This document shows, piece after piece, positions 7,211-14,757 of a stretch of 33,730 nt of DNA; within the stretch, counting starts at the first letter, position 1; every line of letters starts with the position of its first letter. The translations under genes were made by a program, and so were the position numbers. A model generated the notes under the pieces. It searched no databases and was not told the origin of the DNA. It saw only the letters and a program-made list of their open reading frames with translations. This stretch comes from Acidobacteria bacterium Ga0077522 (GTDB lineage: Bacteria; Acidobacteriota; Vicinamibacteria; Vicinamibacterales; Vicinamibacteraceae). The stretch lies in NCBI GenBank assembly GCA_001464065.1, contig LNDN01000062.1, forward strand, positions 1 to 33,730, written 5' to 3'.

Positions 7211-8368
7211 GTGAGGAACATGCGACAGGCGATGGCCGGCACGGCCGCATCCGTGACGATGCTGGTGTGCGGGGCGGGTGGGCTCCAGGCGCAGGCGCCC
7301 GTGTCGCCTCAGGCGCCGCCGTCCCCCCCGCCCGTCGAGACGCCCCGCCCGCGCCCGACGCCGCCGACGCGCCAGGCACTGCGCCTCGTGCAGGCCACCG
7401 AACTCCCCGACGGGACGCTGCCGCGTCCCACCCAGCACGGCAACTTCATCGTCGGCCCGACACACGCGCCGGCGCCGGACACCGTTGCCCGCGAGGACGT
7501 GCCCAAGGGGACCGTGTACAGCTTCACGCTGACGTCGGCAGACAGCACGGTCTATCCGACAGGCATCGCGCGCGACGCGGGCACCTTCGGCACGCCCGAC
7601 CCGACCAATCCGGCACGGCTCGACGTGCCCACCAGTCGACCCGCGTCCTGGACGCGCACCGTGTCCGTCTTCGTGCCGGCGCAGTACGTCGCCGGCACGT
7701 CGGCCCCCTTCATCGTCGGCGCCGACGGCCCCGACCCCCTGCTGTTCACGACACTCGAGAACCTCATCGCGCAGAAGCGCATCCCGGTGATGATCGGCAT
7801 CGCGGTCGGCAACGGCGGCGGCGACGCGCAGGGAAGCCAGCGGGGGCTCGAGTACGACACGTTGTCGGGCCGCTACGCCGAGTTCATCGAAAAGGACGTG
7901 CTGCCGCGTGTCGCGCAGATCGCCAAGGTCCGCCTGACGACGGACCCCGACCAGCGCGCGACGATGGGCTGCAGTTCGGGCGCGTCAGCAGCGCTGTCGA
8001 TGGCGTGGTATCGCACCGACCTCTACCACCGCGTCCTCTCGTACTCGGGCACGTACGTCAACCAGCAGTGGCCGTGGAATCCCGCGACGCCCGGCGGCGC
8101 CTGGGGCTATCACGAGACGCTCATTCCCACGACGGCGAAGAAGCCCCTGCGCCTCTGGCTGCACGTCGGCGACCGCGACCTGTTCAACCCCAACGTCATG
8201 CGCGACGACATGCACGACTGGGTCGACGCCAACGAGCGCATGGCCAAGGTGCTGGCCGCGAAAGGCTACCCGTACCAGTTCGTCTTCGTCCGCAACGCCG
8301 GCCACTGCGACAGGGGCGTCAAGGCGCAGACGCTCCCACTCGCGCTCGAATACGTCTGGGGAAAGTAG
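7211..8368 (+). CDS. Secreted esterase, IroE/feruloyl-esterase (esterase D) type
   Basis: A 385-residue alpha/beta hydrolase exported by a signal peptide (hydrophobic stretch ending GGLQAQA) and followed by a proline-rich linker of about 40 residues. After an N-terminal beta region, VSVFVPAQYVAG and PFIVGADGP lead into the hydrolase fold of the putative-esterase family. The nucleophile elbow is MGCSSGA with Ser255, LWLHVGDRDLF supplies the acid and NAGHCD the histidine. Relatives cleave feruloyl, enterobactin or simple acyl esters. GGAGG at 7200-7204 abuts the ATG at 7205 but is ideally spaced (6 bases) from GTG 7211, which I therefore use; ATG 7220 is possible. Acts in the periplasm or outside. 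Alone on the plus strand, no operon partner except perhaps the small gene 43 bases downstream. Confidence 0.88.
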   Translation: MRNMRQAMAGTAASVTMLVCGAGGLQAQAPVSPQAPPSPPPVETPRPRPTPPTRQALRLVQATELPDGTLPRPTQHGNFIVGPTHAPAPDTVAREDVPKGTVYSFTLTSADSTVYPTGIARDAGTFGTPDPTNPARLDVPTSRPASWTRTVSVFVPAQYVAGTSAPFIVGADGPDPLLFTTLENLIAQKRIPVMIGIAVGNGGGDAQGSQRGLEYDTLSGRYAEFIEKDVLPRVAQIAKVRLTTDPDQRATMGCSSGASAALSMAWYRTDLYHRVLSYSGTYVNQQWPWNPATPGGAWGYHETLIPTTAKKPLRLWLHVGDRDLFNPNVMRDDMHDWVDANERMAKVLAAKGYPYQFVFVRNAGHCDRGVKAQTLPLALEYVWGK

Positions 8369-8411
8369 AAGTACAGGATGAAGTGGCATGGCGTGTGCTC
8401 TGGGAGACGCC

Positions 8412-8777
8412 ATGCCTACACAGCGAAGGGACTTGCTGGAGCGATCGGCGGCGTTTGCTACGCGTTTGTTGAGGTGTTTCGTCGCAGAACGGAAGCGAGG
8501 CCTGATCCCGCAGACGTTGCTGCAGCAGGCCCTGCGTGCAGGAACTGCGATCGGCGCTCACAACGCAGAGGCACAATCTGCCACCACGAGGCGTCACCTG
8601 CTGGCGCTGCGGTCCGGTGCCCTGCGCGAAGCGCGTGAGGCGCAGTACTGGCTGAATCTGATCGAGCAGTCCGGTCTGTGCGCCGACCCCGCCGAGATCG
8701 GCTGGCTCCTCGCCGAATCCGGCGAACTCGTCGCCATCCTCTCGACCTCCGTCAAACGCCTCCGCACCTCACCGTAG
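8412..8777 (+). CDS. Four-helix-bundle protein (23S rRNA intervening-sequence protein family)
   Basis: A 121-residue, all-helical protein of the S23/IVP family. Recognisable are FATRLLRCFVAER in helix 1, QTLLQQALRAGTAIGAHNAEAQ, the most conserved stretch (R-A/S-G-T-S-I-G-A-N-x-x-E-A), LRSGALREAREAQYWLNLI and a C-terminal ELVAILSTSVKRL. The family forms barrel-like pentamers; its members sit in rRNA intervening sequences, beside diversity-generating retroelements (as Avd) or, as here, alone. No reverse transcriptase or rRNA is near. GGGAG at 8402-8406 is 5 bases before ATG 8412, better than the earlier ATG at 8388. Role unknown; nucleic-acid binding is a reasonable guess from family knowledge. 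Confidence 0.85.
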   Translation: MPTQRRDLLERSAAFATRLLRCFVAERKRGLIPQTLLQQALRAGTAIGAHNAEAQSATTRRHLLALRSGALREAREAQYWLNLIEQSGLCADPAEIGWLLAESGELVAILSTSVKRLRTSP

Positions 8778-8870
8778 CCTTCACGCCTTCACTCCTTCCA
8801 CCCTTCCAGTCTTCGACCTTCGGTTCTGTCGTCTTGCCCTGTTCGCCCTTTTTGCCCTTTTGTCCTTTGA
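8778..8870 (-). repeat. Degenerate purine-rich tract (pyrimidine-rich on plus strand)
   Basis: Fills the gap between two convergent genes. On the minus strand it reads as short imperfect units such as AAAAGGGCAAAAAGGGCGAA and GAAGGGTGGAAGGAGTGAAGG. It belongs to the same family as 6831-6910 and 27058-27116 but in the opposite orientation. No hairpin terminator is evident in the gap. Confidence 0.6.
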
Positions 8871-8878
8871 CGATGGCG

Positions 8879-10417
8879 CTACCCATGCCCGATCCCCGTC
8901 TCTCGCGCCAACACATCGAGCGTTCGCCCATAGAGGTCCGCGACCTCCTCGGGGCTGCTGGCGATGACGGTGAGTCCCAGCTTGCCGTACTCCGACAGCG
9001 CGCCGATCAGGTGGAACAGCACGCCTGACTCCGTGCGGTGCGAGTAGTGCAGGCCGTTGTCGGTGACGATGTCGATGAGGTCTTCGGGGAGCACGCCGCG
9101 ATACGTGGCGGCGCGGAGGTTGTCGGTCGCCATGTAGAACTTCGGGCGCCCGCTCAGCGAGACGAACTCGCCCGTGTCCGGATCCAGCGTGCCGCCCGTG
9201 AGGAACTGCAGCGCCAGGAACGGATGGGTGGTGCCGAGCACGCGCAGGTTGATCTCGAGCGCCGTCAGCTTCCAGGGATCCTCCGGAGCGTCCTTGTAGG
9301 CGAGGAAGTCGACGCCGAAGCGGCTGACGACGTCCTGCTTCGCGAGCACCTCGCCGACGAGGATGCTGCGCGTCTGGATCGCCATGCGGTAGTCCTCGTG
9401 CGCCGGGAAGCTGCACCCCTGGTACACCTGGCCCGACGGCCCGCCGAGGATCTGATCGTGCGTCGACGTCGGCAGCACCTCGCCCGCCGGACTGGTGCGC
9501 AACTGCGCCGACGGCGACACCTTGATCGCGGCGTCGATGAACTCCTCGACGATGCCCCCCATGCGCGTGAACTTCTGGAAGTAGTTCTGGTGCGTCTCCC
9601 ACGGCACGGCGAACTCGAGCGACCGCAGCGCCTTGCGCACGGCCAGGCGATCGTCGGGCTGATCGGGGAAGCGGAAGATCGCGTTGCCTTCGCCCGAGAA
9701 GCTGTCGTTCAGTTTTACGACAGCCTTGCGCAGGCCGGGCCGCCGGTGTGCGAGTTCGACCAGCGCGTCCTCGACGTCGGCCTCGCCGGTGAGGTCCTCG
9801 AAGCCTTCCGGCAGCTCGATGCCGGCCTGGCGGAACACCTTGCGGCTGCCCGACTTGGTGCCCAGATGGTTCAGCGTCGGGTCCAGGCCGTTGAGCGGGA
9901 TGCCGAGCAGCACGGCCAGCTTCCGCTCGAGCGGCGTCGAGTTGAAGATCGTGAGATACGCGCGTGACGGGTCCGGGATGGCCGCGCGGATACGTTCGAT
10001 CAGGCGCGGGCGCTCGAGGATCTTCTGCGTCAGCGGTCGCGGCGACGTGTCGTACGTGCACAGCATCGTCAGCCGGGCACGGGCGTGGCTCGCGGGCACG
10101 CCGGCCAGCAGGTGCAGGTAGTAATCGAGGATCAGCGGATGCACCGGCTGCGACGTCACGTAGACGACGTGGGCGCGCGGGTTGCGCAGGCGGATCAGCA
10201 GGAACAGCAGGCGTTCCTCGTAGAACGTCGCGCCATCGAGCTTGCGCAGTTCATCCTGGTCGAGGGTGAGTGACGGGACGACCACCGACGTGCCCGGCTG
10301 GTCGGCCGTCCGCATCAGGACGTCCCAGACCTGGTTGAGGCGCGGCTTCAGTTCCTCGAAGCGGCGCAACTCTTCTTCGGTGGTCAGGGTGGCGGCAAAA
10401 GGCGGCTGCGGAATCAC
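8879..10417 (-). CDS. ATP-grasp ligase related to peptide ligase PGM1
   Basis: A 512-residue cytoplasmic protein of the ATP-grasp superfamily, in the group annotated as related to PGM1, the peptide ligase of pheganomycin synthesis that joins a carboxylate to a peptide amine through an acyl phosphate. The N-terminal pre-ATP-grasp half contains YVTSQPVHPLILDYY (85-99) and CTYDTSPRPLTQKILERP (120-137). The ATP-grasp half shows VVKLNDSFSGEGNAIF (233-248) as the nucleotide-holding loop, VEEFID (290-295) and ALEINLRVLGTTHPF (386-400) with the Mg-binding Glu-x-Asn. Its ATG overlaps the stop of the amidotransferase-like gene by four bases, so the two products are made together and probably act together. 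Substrates cannot be read from sequence. Confidence 0.85.
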   Translation of the reverse strand: MIPQPPFAATLTTEEELRRFEELKPRLNQVWDVLMRTADQPGTSVVVPSLTLDQDELRKLDGATFYEERLLFLLIRLRNPRAHVVYVTSQPVHPLILDYYLHLLAGVPASHARARLTMLCTYDTSPRPLTQKILERPRLIERIRAAIPDPSRAYLTIFNSTPLERKLAVLLGIPLNGLDPTLNHLGTKSGSRKVFRQAGIELPEGFEDLTGEADVEDALVELAHRRPGLRKAVVKLNDSFSGEGNAIFRFPDQPDDRLAVRKALRSLEFAVPWETHQNYFQKFTRMGGIVEEFIDAAIKVSPSAQLRTSPAGEVLPTSTHDQILGGPSGQVYQGCSFPAHEDYRMAIQTRSILVGEVLAKQDVVSRFGVDFLAYKDAPEDPWKLTALEINLRVLGTTHPFLALQFLTGGTLDPDTGEFVSLSGRPKFYMATDNLRAATYRGVLPEDLIDIVTDNGLHYSHRTESGVLFHLIGALSEYGKLGLTVIASSPEEVADLYGRTLDVLARETGIGHG

Positions 10418-11580
10418 AGCGCGGCTCCGAGTTCGTCGAGGGACAACACTTCACCGGTCGCGAGCATCGCGAGCGGCGACGTCCGTTCGTGCAGGGGCCA
10501 CGCGCGCCCGAGCGACTCGGCAGTCTGTCGCAGGCGGCGCAGCAGGTGGTAGCGCAGCGGCCCGTGCAGCGAGAAGCTGGAGGTGAGGGCCAGTTGCTGC
10601 TCGCCGGCGCGATCGTCCAGCGCTTCCATCAGCGTGCGCCGACGTTCCTCGTACCAGCGGTCGTCGATCTTCCCCGCGGCGTGGCGGCGACGCAGCAGGG
10701 CGAGCTGCCGCGGCCGATTGACGATCTCGGGGTGGTGGTTGACGCCGAGGATGCGTGGCATGCCGTCGGCGGCACTGCGCTCCACTTCCAGCATCGTCAG
10801 TGCCGGGCCGACAGGGCCACCGACACCAAGCGTCTCGTAGCCGATCGCCTGCATCGTGTCGGGGAGTGGCCCCTCGGGCAGCAGGTCGTACAGGCGGCTG
10901 TCGAGGACGGCGATGCGCTGCGAGGCGCCGGCCTGCTGACTGAGGAAGCGGAACCATGGATGGGTGCGGGCGGCCGGCGTCAGGGCGTTCTCCATGATGC
11001 CGGCGCTCTTGCCGCCCTTCTCGGGGCCGCGCAGGTGCGCATCCGCCACGCCGAGCCAGCGGCACATGATGCCGAAGCTGTGACAGATGGCGAGCAGGGT
11101 GCCCTCGGGGTGCGCGCGCAGGTCGTCGAACAGGCCGAAGACCTCGGGCTCCCACGACGGATCCTCTGCGATGCCCTGGCTGCCCGGATCGAGACCGTCG
11201 TTGCGCCGGGGATCGAGGTGGCCCGGGCCGCCGGTGCCGATGCAGAGCAGGCCCGAGGCGGCGTCCACCGCGGGCCGTCCGCCGTGGCGGCGCACGTCGT
11301 ACGACGACACGCGGACGCGCAGGCCAGCGTCAGCCATCGCCGCCCGCAGGTCGCAGACCACCTGGCGCAGCGACCGCACGACGGCGGCGTGACCGAGATT
11401 CGGCCAGCCATGGTTCATGTCCAGCACGGCGACATCCACGGTGCCGGCCTCTGGTGCCGGCGCGGCATCGCGGGTGCTCACGCGCTGATACACGAAGCCG
11501 CTCGTCGGGTGCCGCGTCGGACAGTCGGCGACACACGCGTCGTGCCCGTACGTGTACTGGTGGCGGCAATCGAAGGGCAA
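10414..11580 (-). CDS. Class I glutamine-amidotransferase-like protein
   Basis: A 388-residue protein with a GATase1 core: DVAVLDMNHG (49-58), GTGGPGHLD (115-123), the nucleophile elbow LLAICHSFGIM with Cys166, and GVNHHPE with His283 and Glu285, the complete Cys-His-Glu triad of enzymes that release ammonia from glutamine. An N-terminal extension carries Cys5, His7, Cys16, Cys20 and His24, possibly a metal site, and a C-terminal helical region of about 90 residues (from 295) is outside the usual domain. The start is TTG: a TGA lies in frame just upstream with no ATG or GTG between, and a TACGAT box ends 9 bases before the TTG. It overlaps the ATP-grasp ligase gene (ATGA). Ammonia donation to the ligase, or hydrolysis of a gamma-glutamyl bond, are both possible. 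Confidence 0.82.
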   Translation of the reverse strand: MPFDCRHQYTYGHDACVADCPTRHPTSGFVYQRVSTRDAAPAPEAGTVDVAVLDMNHGWPNLGHAAVVRSLRQVVCDLRAAMADAGLRVRVSSYDVRRHGGRPAVDAASGLLCIGTGGPGHLDPRRNDGLDPGSQGIAEDPSWEPEVFGLFDDLRAHPEGTLLAICHSFGIMCRWLGVADAHLRGPEKGGKSAGIMENALTPAARTHPWFRFLSQQAGASQRIAVLDSRLYDLLPEGPLPDTMQAIGYETLGVGGPVGPALTMLEVERSAADGMPRILGVNHHPEIVNRPRQLALLRRRHAAGKIDDRWYEERRRTLMEALDDRAGEQQLALTSSFSLHGPLRYHLLRRLRQTAESLGRAWPLHERTSPLAMLATGEVLSLDELGAAL

Positions 11581-11589
11581 GATGCCGCG

Positions 11590-11595
11590 ATCGTA
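11590..11595 (-). promoter_or_regulatory. -10-like box (TACGAT) before the amidotransferase-like gene
   Basis: TACGAT on the minus strand matches four of six -10 bases, is preceded by TG, and ends 9 bases before TTG 11580. It overlaps the 3' end of the TVP38 gene, so it would be an internal operon promoter giving a leader of about 3 bases. Confidence 0.35.
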
Positions 11596-12339
11596 TCAGG
11601 CCAGCGGCGGGGGCGTCTCGCCGGCGTCCGGCGTCGGTTCGGCGAGCGCCGAATCCAGCGCGCGGCGGGCGAACCAGCCGAGAATCCCGAGCACCGCCAT
11701 CGACAGCCCCAGCGTGACCGCGGCCGATCCGAAGGCGTCACGCTGACTGAAGTCCAGCGTGGACAGGTGCGACCCGGCCTTCACGGCCACGGTGGTCCGG
11801 GGGGCCAGGCCGAGCAGGGTCCCGACCAGATAGGCGCCGATGGGCACGCGCGCGGCCGCCATCGCGCCGTTGCTCAACGCGAATGGCGAGTTGGGCGGCA
11901 CCCGGACCAGCGTCACGACGAGCAGGGTCTTGAGCCACGAGCGCCCGACCAGGGCGTTGCGCACGGCCAGCCACCGGGGACGTTCGGCCAGCAGCGCGGC
12001 CGCGTGCGTCACCGACAGGCGCTGGGCCCAGGCGTAGTTGATGCCGGAGGCCACGACGAACCCGGCCAGGGCAGCCGGGATGCCGATGCGGTCGCCGAAC
12101 GCCCAGCCGCCGAGGATGGCCGGGGCATAGGTGGGCAGCAGCGCGAAGCCGCCGAGGAGTCCGAATCCCGTGATGTAGAGGGCCACGCCCCGCGGGCCCA
12201 TGGCCTGCAGCCAGGGGCCGATGCTGGACAGGTAGCCAATCAGCAGGGCCGCGCCGATGGGCGGCAGCACCAGCGAGAGGAGGGCCAGCGGCGCCAGCCG
12301 CCGCGCCGCCGTCCGTCCGGCCTCGCTCGGGCCGGTCAC
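11596..12339 (-). CDS. TVP38/TMEM64 (VTT-domain) family membrane protein
   Basis: A 247-residue polytopic inner-membrane protein with about six hydrophobic segments (around residues 15-36, 52-80, 85-105, 135-150, 165-185 and 205-228). The family motif is visible in LVRVPPNSPFALSNGA, followed by PIGAYLVGTLLGLAPRT, where the re-entrant VTT/DedA fold carries its conserved arginine and proline. Members belong to the DedA superfamily, some of which move undecaprenyl phosphate or phospholipids between leaflets. The C-terminus is short, acidic and proline-rich. It lies 16 bases after the DedA gene and 15 before the amidotransferase-like gene, all on the minus strand, so an operon is likely. Confidence 0.88.
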   Translation of the reverse strand: MTGPSEAGRTAARRLAPLALLSLVLPPIGAALLIGYLSSIGPWLQAMGPRGVALYITGFGLLGGFALLPTYAPAILGGWAFGDRIGIPAALAGFVVASGINYAWAQRLSVTHAAALLAERPRWLAVRNALVGRSWLKTLLVVTLVRVPPNSPFALSNGAMAAARVPIGAYLVGTLLGLAPRTTVAVKAGSHLSTLDFSQRDAFGSAAVTLGLSMAVLGILGWFARRALDSALAEPTPDAGETPPPLA

Positions 12340-12355
12340 CGGTGCGCGCTCCGCG

Positions 12356-13015
12356 TCACGCCCGGCCTGTCGAGTGCTTCCATCGCTTGTAGACCTCCCA
12401 CAGCAACGGGAGCACCGACACCACGATCACCACCAGGATGACGCGATGCGCCTGCTCGGCCAGCGGGCTCAGTCCGAGCAGGTAGCCGACCCACAGGAGG
12501 CTGGTCACCCACAGCACGCCCCCGGCGACGTTGTAGGCCACGAAGCTCCGGTAGGGCATCTTCGCCACGCCGGCGATGAACGGCACGAACGTGCGCATCA
12601 CCGGGACGAAGCGGGCGACGATCAGCGAGGACCCACCCCGGGTCGCATAGAGCTCCTGCGCCTCGTACAGGTACTTCTTCTTGAAGAACCGCGTGTCTGG
12701 CCTGTTGTAGATGGCCCGGCCGGCGCGGTTGCCGAGCCCGTACCCGACCTGGTCGCCGATGACGGCGGCCAGCACCAGCAGCAGGTTGGTCAGCCAGATG
12801 TTCAGGGGCGGCAACCCGGGGAACGCCCCGGCGCAGACGACACCCGCGGTCACCAGCAGGGAGTCACCCGGCAGGAAGAAGCCGGCCAGCAGGCCGGTCT
12901 CGGCAAAGACGATGGCGATGAGGATGCTGAGCCCGCCCCAGGCGATCAGGGCGCGCACGCCCTCGTCGCTGTGAAGGGTGCGCAGCCAGGTGAGGAGATC
13001 GACGATGAATTCCAT
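12356..13015 (-). CDS. DedA-family membrane protein
   Basis: A 219-residue DedA protein of normal length. It shows the family signatures: ETGLLAGFFLPGDSLL (residues 39-54), GDQVGYGLGNRAGR (87-100), then FFKKKYLYEAQELYATRGG and the second conserved block ARFVPVMRTFVPFIAGVAKM, with the arginines and prolines of the re-entrant loops, and two or three membrane helices after it. DedA proteins recycle undecaprenyl phosphate to the inner leaflet or act as phospholipid transporters, depending on the member. It heads the four-gene minus-strand operon. The intergenic region to the divergent plus-strand gene is only 75 bases. Confidence 0.94.
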   Translation of the reverse strand: MEFIVDLLTWLRTLHSDEGVRALIAWGGLSILIAIVFAETGLLAGFFLPGDSLLVTAGVVCAGAFPGLPPLNIWLTNLLLVLAAVIGDQVGYGLGNRAGRAIYNRPDTRFFKKKYLYEAQELYATRGGSSLIVARFVPVMRTFVPFIAGVAKMPYRSFVAYNVAGGVLWVTSLLWVGYLLGLSPLAEQAHRVILVVIVVSVLPLLWEVYKRWKHSTGRA

Positions 13016-13075
13016 GCGGGGGTTCGGCCGCCCTGCAGCGCGCCTGGCGGAACGTCAAGGATACAGGGCGTGGGG

Positions 13076-13081
13076 TAAACT
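13076..13081 (+). promoter_or_regulatory. -10 box (TAAACT)
   Basis: TAAACT ends 9 bases before ATG 13091, giving an expected leader of about 3 bases. No clear -35. It would drive the plus-strand train beginning with the 163-residue protein. Confidence 0.4.
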
Positions 13082-13090
13082 CCCCCAACC

Positions 13091-13582
13091 ATGGCCGACC
13101 GCCCGTGGATTGCCACCGAGGACGTCATGGCCGAGGTGCGCGCCCGGGTCCGCGCCGAGGTGCGCGCCCGTCTGGCCCGCAGCGGGGTGCGCGAGTTCGA
13201 GGACGAAGCGGTGTTCCTGGCGGCCGAGGACCTGCTCGCCCGCGCCCTCGAGCGCCGCGACCGCCAGCTCCTGCTGCTGCCCGAGTTGCTCGACGATGAG
13301 GACGACTGGCGGGTCAACCCGTCGCTGCGCCTGTCGAGCCATCGCCCCATTGCCGGCGGCGCCATCATCTGGCTGAAGCAGAAGCTCCTGTTGCCCATCA
13401 CCCGCTGGCTGTACGACTACAGCCGCGAGAACTTCGCGCGTCAGGAACGCCTGAACTTCGTCCTGATGGCCTGCCTGCAGCAACTCGCGATCGAGAACGT
13501 GCGGCTGGCCACGCGGGTCGAGGCCCTCGAGCAGGGTCGCCCCACGCCCGGCGCGCCTGCCGACACGACGGGGCCCGCGTGA
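13091..13582 (+). CDS. Small coiled protein preceding a glycosyltransferase
   Basis: A 163-residue soluble protein I cannot name. Residues 10-65 are strongly charged helix (MAEVRARVRAEVRARLARS), consistent with a coiled coil. A conserved-looking centre reads LRLSSHRPIAGGAIIWLKQ followed by an amphipathic, possibly membrane-touching helix (LLLPITRWLYDYSRENF), then a second helix with LNFVLMACLQQLAIENVRL. I recall similar small proteins, SSHRP followed by a Leu/Arg-rich helix, directly in front of glycosyltransferase genes in surface-polysaccharide loci. Its TGA overlaps the GTG of the glycosyltransferase (GTGA), so they are coupled. Partner or membrane anchor of that enzyme is a reasonable guess. 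Confidence 0.78.
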   Translation: MADRPWIATEDVMAEVRARVRAEVRARLARSGVREFEDEAVFLAAEDLLARALERRDRQLLLLPELLDDEDDWRVNPSLRLSSHRPIAGGAIIWLKQKLLLPITRWLYDYSRENFARQERLNFVLMACLQQLAIENVRLATRVEALEQGRPTPGAPADTTGPA

Positions 13583-14757
13583 AGCTCGCGTGCGTGGTGC
13601 AGCGCTATGGCGCCGAGGTCACCGGGGGAGCCGAGGCGCATTGCCGGGCCATCGCCGAGCGCCTCGCCGAGTCGCACGACGTCACGGTGCTGACCAGCTG
13701 CGCCAGGGACTACCTGACGTGGCGCAACGTCTACCCACCCGGCGTCAGCCAGCTCGGGCGGGTCACGGTGCGGCGCTTCCCGGTCACGCACCCACGGCAC
13801 CTGCACCGCTTCGCCGACCTGAGCCACGACGTGTTCGGGCGACGTTCGACCACCGAGCAGCAGCAGGCGTGGTTCGAGGAGAACGGGCCGACGGTGCCGT
13901 CGCTGCTCGAGCACCTGCGCACCGAGGGCACGCAGTACGACCTCGTCCTGTTCTGGTCGTATCGCTACTATCCGAGCTTCTTCGGCCTGCCCCTCGTCCG
14001 CGATCGGGCCATCCTCGTGCCCACGGCCGAAGAGGACCCGACGATCTGGCTCGATGTCCTCGGTGACTACTTCGCGTTGCCTGCCGGTTACGTGTTCCTC
14101 ACCGAGGAGGAGCGCGATCTGGTGGCGTCGCGGGCGCGCGGGCCCCTGCCGCCCTCGTGCGTCATCGGCTCGGGGCTGGCTCCGGCGGCACTGCCGCATC
14201 CCGAGCTGCGCGGTGAGCTCGAGGACTTGGGCGTCAGCTTTCCGTATGCGCTCTATCTCGGGCGCCTCGAGAAGAACAAGGGCTGCGAGACGCTGTTCCG
14301 CCACTACCTGCAGTACGTCGAGCAGGGGCGGCCAGCCCTGCCGCTGGTGCTCGCCGGCCCCGAGTTCATGGAGGTGCCGAGCCATCCGCAGATTCGGCCG
14401 CTCGGTTTCGTGCCGGAGCACCTGCGCGAGACGCTGCTCGGCAGTGCGCGGACGCTGATCATGCCGTCGCCCTACGAAAGCCTCAGTCTCGTGCTGCTCG
14501 AGGCGTGGAATCACGGGGTGCCGGCCCTCGTGAACGGCGGCTGCAAGGTCCTGAAGGGCCAGACGCTGCGCGCCAACGGCGGGCTCTACTACCACCACGC
14601 CAACGAGTTCGTCGAGGGGCTCACGCTGCTGGCGACCGACGAGTCGCTCGCCCTGCGCCTCGGCGCGCAGGGGCGCGCCCACGTGGAGACCTGGTATCGC
14701 TGGCCGCGGGTGATGGCCACGCTGGAGCCGTTCCTGCGCATGGTGGCCGACGCGTGA
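13579..14757 (+). CDS. Glycosyltransferase family 4
   Basis: A 392-residue retaining GT-B glycosyltransferase, likely making a surface polysaccharide or glycolipid from a nucleotide sugar. The N-terminal domain starts with CVVQRYGAEVTGGAEAHCR, the usual GT4 glycine-rich opening with the acceptor-side His. The C-terminal domain has ALYLGRLEKNKGCETL (donor-binding Arg and Lys), LVLAGPEF, and the E-x7-E motif in PSPYESLSLVLLEAWNHG. The start is GTG, overlapping the previous stop, and the stop TGA overlaps the ATG of the permease by one base. No other polysaccharide genes are in the window, so the acceptor is unknown. Confidence 0.92.
   Translation: MKLACVVQRYGAEVTGGAEAHCRAIAERLAESHDVTVLTSCARDYLTWRNVYPPGVSQLGRVTVRRFPVTHPRHLHRFADLSHDVFGRRSTTEQQQAWFEENGPTVPSLLEHLRTEGTQYDLVLFWSYRYYPSFFGLPLVRDRAILVPTAEEDPTIWLDVLGDYFALPAGYVFLTEEERDLVASRARGPLPPSCVIGSGLAPAALPHPELRGELEDLGVSFPYALYLGRLEKNKGCETLFRHYLQYVEQGRPALPLVLAGPEFMEVPSHPQIRPLGFVPEHLRETLLGSARTLIMPSPYESLSLVLLEAWNHGVPALVNGGCKVLKGQTLRANGGLYYHHANEFVEGLTLLATDESLALRLGAQGRAHVETWYRWPRVMATLEPFLRMVADA

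Noticed and set aside
8412-8777. Diversity-generating retroelement with Avd
   Set aside because: No reverse transcriptase, no template/variable repeat pair and no candidate target protein within the window.
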